Assembly (NCBI GenBank): GCA_035610365.1
Contig: CM069435.1
Location: 18,093,123 to 18,157,122 of the forward strand
Length of the DNA stretch: 64,000 nucleotides
Source: Aquatica leii
Lineage: Eukaryota; Arthropoda; Insecta; Coleoptera; Lampyridae
Direction: 5' to 3'
The translations under genes were made by a program, and so were the position numbers. Every line of letters starts with the position of its first letter. Within the stretch, counting starts at the first letter, position 1. Under the pieces are notes generated by a model. That model made no database searches, had not been told where the DNA came from, and saw only the letters and a program-made list of their open reading frames with translations. This document shows positions 24,340-36,419 of this stretch, in pieces.

Positions 24340-26640
24340 AAAGCAGATATTTTTTGGGATTTTCTGATTACTTTCCTTAGACCTCCTAGGTCTAAAACAT
24401 AGTCTAATTCGAGGCAGCTTTGAAATTGCAAACTCCTACCTTTTCCTGGAGCACTGAGAATTGTCTTACGGACCACAGTTTGAAAAACAATGACCTAGGT
24501 GACCTATTAAAAACAGTTATAAATTTTTATTTTTTTTTTAAATAGACCATTGTCCAGTTGATATTTTGCAACATTTAACCTCATCTTGTGTAGGTGATCG
24601 TACGTGCACACTGAGTTTTCTTAAAGCGCGTGGCTCAACTTGCATACTACCAGTAACTACTTAGTTATGATTTGGAAAAATATATACTAACAAAAACAAT
24701 CGCGGATACACTAAGAATAGTTCAAAAATCCATAAAGAAAAAAATATAAAGCAGACCATATTTTTTGGGATTTTTTGACTGGTTTCCTTAGACTTGCTAA
24801 GCCTAAACCATTGCCTAGTTCAGAGGTTCTCATACTTTTTCAGTCACGAGTCAGCTTTGAAATAGGAAATTCAACACGGAGGACTATTTATCTCTCATGT
24901 CCTATCTTTTCGTAGAGCACTGAGAATTGTTTTGCGATCCACAGTTTAAAAAAAGGTTATAGTAGATTCTTTATTGGCTTTTTTAAAATAATTTTTTGAG
25001 TGAATAGTGCAAAAAGCCAGAAAGAAAAAAACTGTATAAAACAGACTATATTTTTTAGATTCTTTTTAGTACATTACTGAGACTTCCTAGACCTAAAACA
25101 TCGCCGAATTCAGAGGTTCTCAAACTTTTTCAGTCACAAGCCAGCTTTGAAATAGGAAATTCAACGCGGAGGACTATTTATCTCTCGTGTCCTACCTTTT
25201 CGTGGAGTACTGCGAATTGATTTGCGGACCACAGTTTGAAAAACAGTGGCCCGCTAGACATATTAAAACAGTTATAGATTTTTATTGCCTAATTATTTTT
25301 TGAGGGTCCTAGACCATTGTCTAGTTCATATCTTACAAAATTTAACTTCAAAAAAATTTTTATAAAGCAGACCAAATTTTTTGGGATTTTTTGGCTACTT
25401 TCCTTAGACTTACTAGGTCTAAACCATCACCTAATTCAGAGGTTCTCAAACTCTTTCAGTCACGAGTCAACTTTGAAATAGGAAATTCAACACGGAGGAC
25501 TTATTTATCTCTCATGTCCTACCTTTTCGTGGATCACTGAGAATTGTTTTGCAAACCACAGTTTACAAACGATCTATTAAAAAAGGTTATAGATCTTTAT
25601 TGGCTTTTTTTAAATAATTTTTTGAATGTGCTAGACCATTGTCTAGTTGATAAACTAAGCATAGTGCAAAAAGCCACAAAGTAAAAAACTGTATAAAACA
25701 GACCATATTTTTTAGATTCTTTTTAGTACATTACTTAGACTTCTTAGGTCTAAAACATCGCCTAGTTCAGAGGTTCTCAAACTTTCAGTCACAAGTCAGC
25801 TTTGAAATAGGAAATTCAACACGGAAGACTATTTATCTCTCATGTCCTACGTTTTCGTGGAGCACTGAGAATTGTTTTGCAAACCACAGTTTACAAACGA
25901 TCTATTAAAAAAAAGGTTATAGATCTTTATTGGCTTTTTTAAAATAATTTATTGAGTGTGCTAGACCATTGTCTAGTTGATAAACTAAGAATAGTGCAAA
26001 AAGCCACAAAGAAAAAAACTGTATAAAACAGACCATATTTTTTAGATTCTTTTTAGTACATTACTTAGACTTCTTAGGTCTAAAACATCGCCTAGTTCAG
26101 AGGTTCTCAAACTTTTTCAGTCACAAGTCAGCTTTGAAATAGGAAATTCAACACGGAGGACTATTTATCTCTCATGTCCTACCTTTTCGTGGAGTACTGC
26201 GAATTGATTTGCGGACCACAGTTTGAAAAACACTGACTTAGGTGACCTATTAAAAACGGTTATAAAGACATATTAAAAAAAGTTATAGATTTTTAATGTC
26301 TAATCATTTTTTGAGCGTCCTAGACCATTGTCTAGTTGATATCTTATATAACTACCTACTTATAATTTGGAAAAAAATTATACTTAACAAAACAAATGCG
26401 GATAAACTAAGAATAGTGCAAGAATCTACAAAGAAAAAAAATTTATAAAGCATACCATTTTTTTGGGATTTTTTTACTACTTTCCTTGGACCTCCTAAGT
26501 CTAAACATCGCCTAGTTAAGAGGTTCTCAAACATGAAATTTAACACGGAGCACTATTTTATCTCTCGTGTCATACATTTTCGTGGAGCATTGGGAATTAT
26601 TTTGCGGACCACAGTTTAAGACACGGGCCTATTAAAAAAA
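24340..26640. repeat. Tandem array of about seven hAT-MITE-like cassettes
   Basis: A cassette beginning CAGAGGTTCTCAAACTTTTT and ending GCGGACCACAGTTTGAAAAA recurs at about 24404-24492 (partial), 24821-24953, 25111-25248, 25437-25572, 25768-25900, 26098-26235 and 26518-26623. Spacing is about 290-330 bp in the middle and about 420 bp at both ends, where extra TTTGGAAAAA-type sequence is present. The cassette ends look like hAT inverted termini (CAGNGGTTCTCAAAC type). Between cassettes lie shared linkers with CCTAGACCATTGTCTAGTT and TTAGACTTCCTAGGTCTA. The array grew as a unit of MITE plus flank, not by repeated insertion. It lies directly upstream of the first visible SMOC exon. Confidence 0.75.
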
Positions 26641-26844
26641 GTTATAGATCATATTGTATATTTTTTCAGCGTCCTAGGCCAATGTCTAGTCAATACCTTA
26701 CAAAATTTAATCTCATATCGTGTAGGCACGTTTGCTTTTTGAAGGTACGTGTATAAGACGTTCCTAAAACGTGTGGCTTAACTTACATTCTATTAGTAGC
26801 TACATATGCACTAAGATTACAAACAGAATTAATATTTGTTTCAG

Positions 26845-29155
26845 AACGGTACAACATGCTCAATAAAAGTTTGCAAAGAAACCGAAGATAGTAAGCCCGT
26901 ATGTGGATCGGACAAAATATCGTATCCGACACAGTGTCATTTCGAAAAAGTCCAATGTCACAACAAAAATTTAACTTTAGCTCACGTAGGTTCGTGCACG
27001 GAACACCGTTCATGCTTAGAACTATCGTCCGGTAGCCAAAACACCTTCCACGCACAGTGCCGTCCAGATGGTAGTTACGCATCAGCTCAATGCTATCCTA
27101 TCGCAGGATACTGTTGGTGCGTAACGGCACAAGGTGTACCAATTCCACAAACATCGATTAAATGGACGCCCGACGCAAAACCACGCTGTCGACGTAAAAA
27201 GAAGAATAACAGGAGAAGATCATCGATGCGATCTAAAAAGCCAAAACGTGGATGTAAAAGAGCCGATCGGGCACTTTTCAACAATAATCTGATTAAAGTA
27301 TTTCACACAGAATACCTGCGAGAGAACGGTGCTGCTGTGCCTATTAATCAGGACATGGATAAAGTACTGTTAGAATGGAAGTTTAGAAGATTGGATAATA
27401 ATAAGAACAGCGTTTTGGATCAAAGTGAGTATCGCGAAATACGAAAAATAGTGAAAATAGCGGTGAAACCGAAACGTTGTTCGAAAAATTTTGGAAAAGC
27501 CTGCGACGTGAATCGAGATCAACTTATCACTGTTCAAGAATGGTCGGATTGTTTATCGAGAGACGGCATGGATGGTAGGTACTTATTATTAAGAATTTCT
27601 TTTCAAACAATAACTAATCAGCTCCCTACGCTACATCAACTAATCGCTTTATCCGGTGTTGCTTCCGCTAGCCTACAATTTAACTTTAATAACTTAATTT
27701 AAGTATAATCGTGTAATATGGTAGTTGCAGCCGCCTTATGCTAACAACTTAGTTAGATAGGTACCCGTACTAGTTTTGAACTTAAATAGTTTCTTTGCGT
27801 GTGTTCTTGTCGCTGAACGCAGACGTGCGAGGCGAGGACACCGCGAATGCCGATGAAGAAGACGAAGACGAGGACGATGGCGTCAACTTATTCGCGAATC
27901 CTAGATCGCCACCACACGGAGGTAATGAAACTGAATGCTTTTATAAAAAAAATCTTAAGTTAGCTTATAGTCCTGTATGGAGACGGGCATCCCACTGGCA
28001 GCGGACAAAACTACGACGACGAATCGGGGGAAAGGAAAGACGAAGATGCAACGGATTGTACTTCAGATCGACAAACAGCACTTAGCGAACAACATTCTGC
28101 TAAGCTCTACGAATTATATGTACCTGAATGTACACCGGACGGCCGATACCAAAAGGTAAATTAATTGTTAAAGGATCACCTTTATTTTTGCAATTGTTTT
28201 GCCTATCCTATCCCGTATAACCTAATTAAATAAACTATTATCTTCGGTAAATTACTCCCACATTGTTTATAGTTTCCACAATAAATTTTCATTCAAGTCT
28301 TTTTATTTTGAATTTAGATCTCTTTAACTAGGAGGTTGGTGCAGTTTTCTTTGTAATAAAAAGAGTGCTTTAGAAGATGTGGATTAATTCATCTATGTGC
28401 AGAACTACATTTAAGATCATTTGTGGCGTTTTCTTCTTTTTGGACTTATACATTTTTAGCTGTATCTGCTTAAATTTCTATATTTCTGCAATTACAGATA
28501 CAGTGCTACAAGTCGGCAGGATACTGCTGGTGCGTCAACGAAGACACCGGAAAGAACATCCCAGGGACATCAGTCAAAAATCAAACACCAAAATGCGACC
28601 AAATACCAGCGCCGAGTCGTCCAATGAAAGGTTGTCCCGACGATAAGAAAAATTCATTTTTAAAAGATCTTATGGAATACTTAAACCAACGGATGCAAAA
28701 AGAAACTAACGGAACTAACATTGCCGGGTTGGTACTACTTACGTTAAAAATTTTTTTATCTACAAAAAAAACCTTGCAGAAATAGTGCGACTTGGAAGGC
28801 GTCGAAAGAAGAACAGATCGCAACTTGGAGCTTTGTCGTGTTTGATAAAAATAAGAACAAAGTGTTAGACCGAAACGAGTGGAAAATATTTAAGGATGTA
28901 ATGGCGGGAATTAAGAATTTAAAGCGGTGTGGTAAAAAGCTTCCCCGTTACTGTGATATTAATAAAGACCGACAGATCAGCATGACAGAATGGTTGGATT
29001 GTCTGAATACGCAGCGACGTGTTCTCAATAACGGTGGGTATTCGCTACAGTTAAGTATGGTACAATGATGTCTTATTATTGCAGTTGCAACTACAGTTTC
29101 GCCCGGATTAACTAGGACTGGAAAAAATCCTTTAACAATGTTACTAGATGATTAA
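26845..29155 (+). CDS. SMOC/Pentagone-type secreted modular calcium-binding protein (3' six exons)
   Basis: Exons by splice sites and phase: 26845-27574, 27823-27921, 27971-28155, 28498-28727, 28780-29033, 29085-29155; together 522 codons plus TAA. The first begins after TTTCAG and lacks a start and signal peptide, so upstream exons are missing. Domains in order: Kazal/follistatin-like (KPVCGSDKISYPTQCHFE), thyroglobulin type-1 (GYCWCV), a basic stretch (KKNNRRRSSMRSKKPKR), an EF-hand pair (DNNKNSVLDQSE and DVNRDQLITVQE), a Glu/Asp-rich linker, a second thyroglobulin type-1 (ECTPDGRYQK, GYCWCVNEDTGK), and a second EF-hand pair (DKNKNKVLDRNE and DINKDRQISMTE). Family knowledge: SMOC proteins are extracellular matrix proteins that bind heparan sulfate and modulate BMP/Dpp signalling; Drosophila Pentagone spreads Dpp. 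The last intron has two possible donors; 29034 (GTGGGT) gives the longer open end. Confidence 0.9.
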
Positions 29156-29221
29156 GTGCAATGTACTATTTTAGTGGTAACAGAAAAGACTGTGAGGAAA
29201 CCATGAAATGCTTTGTGCTGT

Positions 29222-29241
29222 GAATAAACGATTAAATAAAA
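29222..29241 (+). terminator. Polyadenylation signals of the SMOC-like gene
   Basis: AATAAA at about 29222 and a second overlapping signal (ATTAAATAAA) shortly after lie about 70-85 bases past the stop codon. Confidence 0.6.
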
Positions 29242-29744
29242 CTGTGAATTGACCTCAACATGTGATTTAAATATAGCTGTTAGCTTTTATATTAAAACAA
29301 GTGCATTTAGGGCGCAGTGATTACAAAACGCAGAACTTTTATAATTTGGTCTTTGCGTTCTAAACGATTCTTGTGCATTTTAGCATTGTTTGCATGTATT
29401 TATAATTTACTTCTTGTTTTGTATACAGTTGTAGCTAATAATTTAAATACAGCCATGAGACGTGAAAAATTAAATATATTTTTTTGCATTTAATACAAAA
29501 TTTTTACCTCCTCAATTACATTTCAAAATTTGACTTTTCCTATATAACATCAGCTGCTGTAACACTCCAAGAAGATCTGTTACAATAGAGTTTTTATTTG
29601 GGGGATCGCGAAAAGTTTGAACATTTCAGAGCTTGTTGTTATTAGAAAACAGTAGGAAAAATCAATGCTTACAAAGAAACTAAGAAAGCCGATGTTGGAA
29701 GGGCAAACTTTGATTATGTATCGTAAATCATTGAAGTAACTAAA
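29242..29744. other. Sequence downstream of the SMOC-like gene, nothing recognised
   Basis: AT-rich, without open frames or repeats I can match elsewhere in the window. Confidence 0.5.
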
Positions 29745-29838
29745 ATCAGTTAGATTGTTGTTTGCATCTTCAAGTTCATCGATTTCTTTCCTACCTTTAC
29801 CTAGATTTCGGTTTGAGTTGTTTGATTTCTTTCACGCG

Positions 29839-29882
29839 CTAATGAAGCATAGTACGATAGTAGGCGAAACGTTTGCAACTTC
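29839..29882 (+). ncRNA. Degenerate hammerhead-like motif
   Basis: CTAATGA, GGCGAAACGTTTGCAACTTC are aligned with the intact motif at 30765-30807, but the core CTGATGA is altered and stem II is weak. Probably inactive. Confidence 0.4.
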
Positions 29883-30275
29883 GGTTAGCACATTGACGCG
29901 GTTCATACCCGGAACGTTCTTATCTTACTATAGGCTCCGGCCGTAGAAGCTATTGCAATAACACTATCTACGGAGAAAATATTTCTTCTAAAACCTAAGT
30001 ATTCTCTAAACTCAAAATAAAGTTCCACATTCAGTCTCTAAACTCAAAATAAAGTTCCAGATTCAGACACGTTCTTTTAAAAACATTCTAGCGTTGATAC
30101 GCGAACGAATTATGCAGACCAGACGAGAGTTAGACTTCTTCATCTTAAGTTGACTAACACTCTGTCTCCAGATGATTGGAACATTACTTACCAGCAGTCG
30201 GATACCATTCTAAGCCTAACCACTTAACTAAGATAAGAATGTCTTCCGGGTTTGGACCGTGTCATTGTTGTAACC

Positions 30276-30319
30276 GAAGTTGTCAACGTTTCGCCCACTT
30301 TCGTAAGGGGTTTCATCAG
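30276..30319 (-). ncRNA. Hammerhead-ribozyme-like motif, minus strand
   Basis: Read on the minus strand: CTGATGA, a stem II with CCC/GGG pairing, GAAA, and stem III GTTGACAAC, followed by TTC in place of GTC. It is the same architecture as 30765-30807 in the inverted module. Confidence 0.55.
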
Positions 30320-30764
30320 GGCGTGAGAGAAATCGAAGAACTCAAACAAGCAACCGAAATCTAACTAAAAACTTCTCAAAAGTTAGGTAATCAACTTGTG
30401 AACAAGCCAGATTCTAAACTCTGAAAAATAAAGCCCTTCATCGAAATCACGCCCTCTTTCAACCGTAACCCAATCAGAGTCGAGCTTAACCAGCCGTGAC
30501 GATACCTCTTCTTTATATACGGAGACTATTTCTTTTTAAGTCACTTTTATGGAGTTTAGAATCTGGCTTGGTTCACAAGTTGATTACCTAACTCTGTAGT
30601 GGTTCTTTGTTAGATTTTCGTTTGCTTCTTCAAGTTTATCGTTTTCTTTCTTACCTTTTCAGAGTTTAGAATCTGGCTTGGTTCACAAGTTGATTACCTA
30701 ACTTTTGAGAAATTTTTAGTTAGATTTCGGTTGCTTGTTTGAGTTCTTCGATTTCTCTCACTCC

Positions 30765-30807
30765 CTGATGAAGCCCCTTACGAAATGGGCGAAACGTTGG
30801 CAACGTC
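30765..30807 (+). ncRNA. Hammerhead-ribozyme motif in Penelope terminal module
   Basis: All core parts are present in order: CTGATGA, stem II (GCCC at 30773-30776 with GGGC at 30787-30790), GAAA, a short stem III (CGTT-GGC-AACG) and the cleavage triplet GTC. Short-stem-III hammerheads are known in the pseudo-LTRs of Penelope-like elements. Stem I is short here, so activity as a monomer is uncertain. Confidence 0.7.
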
Positions 30808-31335
30808 GGTTACAACAATGACACGCTCCAAGCCCGGAAGACGTTCTTATCTTAGTATAGACTCCAGCCGTGGAAGCCTTCGCTATTACCTTACCACTCA
30901 ACTTCATCTCAAAAAATTTCAATTGTTGGAGTCCAAGAATCACAAAGTTTCTACTACTGACTCTACAACGGTTGTCAATGTATCTAGTTTGAATACCACT
31001 TCGAAACAGGATCGGTTGTATCTAAGGGTTTGAATTTTGCTGTTGTTCCTAAACGCGTTCTTAAAGAAGACATTTTGTGTACCGTTGCATCTTCTGTAAG
31101 ACATCTTCCTTGCCACATCTCAGATCCCTACTAGTATCGTTGAAAAGAAACAGACGCTCTTTTAACTCGTAATTCCATTTCAAGGATTGAATGCAAGGTC
31201 AGTCAAATCATCAGATCTTCTAATCTACTTCTTGAAACCAAACGTCGACTTACCCCCTCAGAATCAAAACCATCTCGTCTATACGAAATTTCCAAAATTC
31301 ACAAACAATCTTGTTTGTGAATTTTGGAAAGTACG

Positions 31336-32767
31336 TTTTTTTATCCACCTTTTCCTGCAGTGGGCGCCGTTAGTAACAACTTCATCATCACAGCTAGCTA
31401 CAATGTCGGTGAGTGAGCGTGGTTGAGAAACTAAAATAAAGATGGAAAATACCTAGGCGCCACTCCTCTTACTAATCAAAATCCTCGGCTTGAAGAGACC
31501 AAGGGTATGTGTCTGAACCCACTACGAAGCGAACAGGATAGAGACAAAAAACAAAGCGAGCAAGAACCATGTAACAAAAGCAATATATATTTTCTAAAGC
31601 TAACATGTACTATACTCAGAAAGTTTAACAACAGTTCAGCTACCACTTTTTGTTTACTTTAAATAGCGAAAAGAGAATATGAATTAATAGCAATTATAAG
31701 AGTTTTAAAGAAGTTAATAGCAAACGAGAAAATGAACTATGGTAACAGTAACCCTAATAATATAAATAATTCAATAATACACCAAAAAAATCAACAAACT
31801 GACACTAAATAAGTATTGTTAAATGAAAAAAAAAATGGGTAAATAATTACAGTAATTACGAACTCAATCACACACTACTGAACTTAATCACAGTCGTGAC
31901 ACCTTACTAATCAATCATTGGGCTTAGATGTCGCCGCGGAAGTCAAACACTTACCCACCAGAGCACCTTGATATCGAGTAGCTACAGTCACTATCCCTTA
32001 TGTAATTATAGTTGGCAAAAAATGTATGTAAGCTTACGTACGACGAATGTGGGCCCAATTATGGCTTAAAATTATTTATCGTGATTCAAAGTAACTCGAC
32101 GGGTAAATCAGCGTACACACATCTGAAATACATAAATGCTACGATGTTTTAAAAGTTATAGTGTTATCTACGATTTAAAATGACCAAATAATAAGCACAG
32201 GCACATTTATATTACAAGTTACACATAAGTCAATGGTTTTCCAATACGATACTTGACATTCGTTAGCTTCAGGTTCAAGACCTCAACCATATAGAAATTA
32301 CTCAACGAAAAAAAAATTGAAGGTTAATGACTGGTTATCTCCATGAACAGCAATGAAGAGAATTCCTCCTAATTAATAACTGGTTGTGAGGAAAAACCGT
32401 TTCAACCCTCTGATTTTACTATAACGTCCCAATTTTATTCTAGCATTATTGCTAAAACGTAAAGGGAATAACCAACGATAAAATTTATATAATCACGATC
32501 AAATTTATATAATCACGATTTAACGGAAAGCGCATGAACAGTCAGCGAATGCATCTAAAGTCAAGTGCAAAATGAGCAAGTAAGATTGCTAAAGCTGTTA
32601 ATTTCAGACCTCATCGGTGCCGTCGAAAAACCAGTGCAGTCGTGAATTTTATTATGAATTAGTATTTATCGCAAATACGTAAATAACGACATGTAACACT
32701 CTTCGACCTATCGACTCTGGTTTCTCTTCAATTAGCGAATAAATCTTTCACCTTTAACTAAAGCTAA
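31336..32767. other. Intergenic sequence, nothing recognised
   Basis: Mostly AT-rich with no usable frames. TGGGCGCCGTTAGTAACAAC near 31363 resembles the start of a primer-binding site, but no matching terminal repeat was found. Confidence 0.4.
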
Positions 32768-33215
32768 AGGATATTGAAACGTTCGAGAAGTTATTCGCAA
32801 ATTCGAGATCTTTCTCGAGGTTGTTATTCATCTTCTAGAACGTATATCGTATATAATGTGTATATATACCGACGAAACAAATCGTAGGTCAGTTATTGCC
32901 GTAATGCGAATACAGCAGTGTTAAGAAGATTATTCAAGTCTAAATAAATAAGCCGTTAGCGCGTGTGTGTACATAAATATACGGAGAATAATCTTGTACG
33001 TGTTTTTAGTGTAAACAAGTTTGTGAAGCTATCCGCGGACTTCATCTTATCTTCGTGTAGGTTATAGCGTTCGTTATACATAAATTATAGTGTAAGTGTT
33101 TTATTAAATATTATTAGATTTAATTAGTTCAGTTAATTTAAAAGTGTACATATTTCTAGTATAAGTAAAACATATTTTTAGTCGTTTAAATAAATTAGTT
33201 TTAATATTTTTATTT
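32768..33215 (+). promoter_or_regulatory. Heat-shock-promoter-like repeated segment, copy 1
   Basis: Clustered nGAAnnTTCn-type units (GAAACGTTCGAGAAG, TTCGCAAATTCGAG, TTTCTCGAGG, TTCTAGAACG) are followed by a TATA-like TGTATATATACC and, about 30 bases on, GGTCAGTTATT, an initiator-like TCAGT. Some 300 bases of leader-like AT-rich sequence follow. The same arrangement recurs at 47806-48262. It lies upstream of the R1-like LINE ORF1 beginning near 33600. Heat-shock-factor control is inference from the motif cluster. It could be a promoter of a retroelement or a copied host promoter. Confidence 0.5.
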
Positions 33216-33759
33216 TCGATTTGTGAGTTATCATGCGAAGCCGAATATAAAGGTCGGCAGTAAAATTAAATAGTCGATTAGTATCGATTTAGCGTGTAGC
33301 GTTCTAGTTGTTTCTTTATGCGAGGCTTTACATCCTTACCTCCACGAGGTTAAAGGTGGGCAACGAAGCGCAGGCAATAAGTTCACCGATTGGCAAATTA
33401 TCCTGTGCACGGCTAAAAGGGTCAGGTATAGTCTTTTTCTAGCCGACACTCTACGAGCGTCGCGCTCTACCTCGCCTACTCCATCAGCCTCTTTTATAGA
33501 GGTTGAATCCGTGTGGTCGTAAAGACGCCGACGTCGTCCTCATCCTCGATTAATCCTTACCTGACAGTATCGAAGAGTCCTTCGATACTGACGTCACGCG
33601 CCTTACAAAACTAATATCTGCCTGTAAATTGACTCTTTCAAAGCAATCAAAAATGACTGACTTAGTCAGCAGACTTCAAGTGATTTTTCGTAAAACCAAA
33701 TTTCCCGTCACGTAACGCTGCAAACTGCTGATATTGTCAGTGCCTTAAAAGACGTACAA

Positions 33760-34600
33760 ACAGCATTGCAAACTGTTACCGCCAAACTTTCCAGTGCCCC
33801 TGTTGCAGTCCCTACTCCTTTTTCGTATTCCCAAGCTGCTCGATCTAAAATAAAGAGGGTCACAGTTCCTTCGGGTAAAACAGTCGCCCATGTTCCTCGT
33901 TCGACTGTCGTTTTCGTGCCGAAACCGTATTCTCCTCTAAAGACTTCAGACGAAACTAAAACGACTCTGTTGAAAGTTCTAAACCCGCAAAGTTATGGCC
34001 TACGACTGGACAGAGTAACTAAGATAGGTAAACACTCTATAAGGCTCGAATCTGAGCGAACGGACTTAACAAAAATTCCCATGGTTATCCTTGATAAAGC
34101 CGGTATGATTGTCAAACCCCAAGGAAAATCCTTACTTCGTGTTTCTATCCTCGACGTTCCTACAAACCGCTTCCCTGAGCAGGTAAAAGAGACAATCCTA
34201 TTACAAAATTTCGCCGATGCTTCTGATAAGATCTTACATCTTGCTAATGAGCAAATGAAAGTTTTTTTCCGCTTTGGCCGTTGGGACAGAGCTAACGGTC
34301 ACTGGATTCTGGAAGTCCCACCCGAAGTCCGAAAATTTCTTTTGGCATCACGTCGCGTTTACGTCGCCTGGAATGCGTGTAGGGTCAATGACCATATCCG
34401 TGTTACGCGTTGCTTTAATTGTTTGTTTAATTGAAAACAGTTCGGGCATTGTGCTGAAAAGCACGAAACCAGGACATGCGCTAACACGGAGCGAGACCTT
34501 TCATGCGCAAACTGTGCTCATTTTGACCGTAAAAGTGATGTCATCAGACATAGAGCCTGACCCAATACCTGTCCAGCATATATGAAACGGCTCGACGCCA
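33760..34600 (+). pseudogene. LINE ORF1 (gag-like) remnant
   Basis: An open stretch of over 200 codons (to 34434) runs from a Ser/Pro-rich start (VPTPFSYSQAARSK) through an RNA-binding-like region to RRVYVAWNACRVNDHIRVTR, the lead into the first zinc knuckle (CFNC...). The rest of the knuckles (HCAEKHETRTC, CANCAHF) continues in another frame to about 34550. The N terminus before 33760 is also frame-disrupted. Confidence 0.7.
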
Positions 34601-34639
34601 AAATAGCAAACACTAAATATGGACAATAAGGACACTGAA

Positions 34640-36302
34640 TTGACTTTGAGTTTGCGCAAGTGAATCTTCGCAGTTTACGAGTTGCAACTTTTGAAGCTAT
34701 GAGTTTCTCCTCCGACAATGACATTGACGTCTTACTGACACAAGAGCCATACGTGTTTAATTCTGGTTCAGAATACAAGCTCTTCTATGCGGTACTACTC
34801 ATCTATTGTTTTCAATAATTTGAAGTCCATCGAAGTGGTTACACTTAGCTATTTAACGAATAACTGCACCGTAGTATCTATGATTACGGTTGGAAACACT
34901 TTGGGAAACACCTCCTTGGCAATAGCCGTTTATTGGACGCCGAATAAGAATGTATGCATTCATCTCCAACACCTCGATAAAATACTTGATGAACTAAGAG
35001 ACGTTTCTATTATAATAGCAATTCGAAATCGCCGCTTCGGCACTCCCCGGTGACCGACGAGCACGAACGATGCGTAGAGAACCTCGTGGGCGAAAGTGCA
35101 TTGTCAACAAACCTGACCAACCTTTCACCTTCTCTAGCCATTTAGGCGCGACAAACATCGACGTCACTTTGGCGCCCCCTTTTGTTGCTAGAAAAATCCT
35201 AAACTGGCGTGTTGTTTCAGAAGTTATTGAAAGCGACCACCGACTGATACGGTTTGAGTTAACTGTCAAAGCCCCCCATCTAAAACCTATCCCTTAGAAA
35301 ATCCTTGATTATGAACGCATAAATCCCGTTCGCGTAAAAATGACAATTGCAAGTTCTATTCCTGCTTATCTTCCACGTGGTGTTTTGTGCTACGATCCTA
35401 GATTTGCAGACGCCGTTATTGGTAAGTTGACCAAGATGATCCTCGATTGTTGCCAACGTAGCTTAAGTTGCATACGCATAAGCTCTAGAGCCGGTGTACC
35501 GTGGTGGAGTCCTAAGTTAGACAGCGATGCGTTGTTTACGAAAACACTACCAAAAAGCCTCAGCAGACTTAAAGGGCGCGCTTTACCAGTACAAACTGGC
35601 AGTGAAGACAGCAAAGTATAGCTCCTGGCAACGATTCGTTGAAAAAAGCTTGACGACGAGCCCGTGAGGGTTAGTTTACAGGTTGTCATCTTGTAAGTTC
35701 CTGTCAATCTAACCGTGCTCGAATGTCCGAGACGGGGACAATGATTTAATTTAAGAAAAACTAGTTTATTGTTTGCTCCCTGTTTCGTGACGACGATCCG
35801 ACCATAGATAGTCGTTTGCATGCTCATACAAGATCCCGCACTGATTTGCAAATAAGATCCCAACAGGACTGGGTGGTCATTAGCGACGATATAGAAACGG
35901 TGGCTAGTAGACATTGTAATGTCTTACGTGTAATTGTACAAGATTCCCTCTCTACGATCGTTGATTTGTTCAACTCATGCATTAAATGTGGTTATTTTCC
36001 TACCAGCTGGAAAGCTGGTGAACTCATCACCATTCTCAAACCTGGGTAGAAGGATCTCGTAAATCCCAACTTGTACCGTCCGATAACTCTGTTATCGAAA
36101 CTTTTTGAACGTGTGCTTCTCAAAAAGATTCATAACGACATTCCTCCACAAATTCTTTTCCATCCCAGTCAATACGGCTTCGTTCCAGGCAAAACGACGA
36201 CTGACGCCGCACTTAGATTAATGATCAATGTACGACTGAACGTCTCCAAGTACAGATTTGCATATCTGGAGCGTTCAACATCGTATGGTAGCTCTCAATA
36301 AT
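34640..36302 (+). pseudogene. LINE ORF2 endonuclease and partial reverse transcriptase
   Basis: FAQVNLRSLRVATFEAM and LLTQEPYV mark the endonuclease start, and FTFSSHLGATNIDVTLAPP with ESDHRLIRFEL marks its end (the SDH motif). The reverse-transcriptase opening is at 36030-36290: LYRPITLLSKLFERVLLKKI and SQYGFVPGKTTTDA. Catalytic palm motifs are absent because the element is truncated. Confidence 0.75.
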
Positions 36303-36419
36303 AGAAGCTCTCTTCGTTAAGAGATTACCTGCTGGCGCAACGCGCGTCATTGGTAGTTATTTATCGAACAGATCGATAACTTATTCCTCAAACGTATCCC
36401 ATTCTGTTTATGCCAAACG

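Larger units (their letters stand above)
29745..31335. mobile_element. Penelope-like element fragments (terminal modules and 5' coding part)
   Basis: Three related terminal modules occur here: plus at about 29745-29970, minus at about 30150-30430, plus at about 30540-30900. Each has the phrase GGCGAAACGTT..CAAC and nearby GAGTTTAGAATCTGGCTTGG or its complement. The third leads into coding remnants ending near 31335 with LKPNVDLPP, a stretch found before the reverse-transcriptase core in Penelope-like elements. The tandem and inverted terminal modules match the pseudo-LTR habit of this family. The element is broken in many places. Confidence 0.65.
33216..36302 (+). mobile_element. Truncated R1-like LINE, plus strand
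   Basis: A 5' leader (33216-33650) precedes an ORF1 with zinc-knuckle remnants, an AP-endonuclease and the start of a reverse transcriptase; the element then ends near 36302, where Penelope-like sequence follows. The missing 3' half includes the YADD box. Several stops and frame changes occur. Order and motifs match the R1 group, but it is a different lineage from the copy at 19340-23450. Confidence 0.7.

Noticed and set aside
24340-26640. CRISPR-like repeat array
   Set aside because: Units are about 330 bp with hAT-like ends and diverged linkers in a eukaryotic context, not short identical repeats with unique spacers.
31363-31383. Possible primer-binding site of an LTR element
   Set aside because: No flanking terminal repeat or coding region was found around it.
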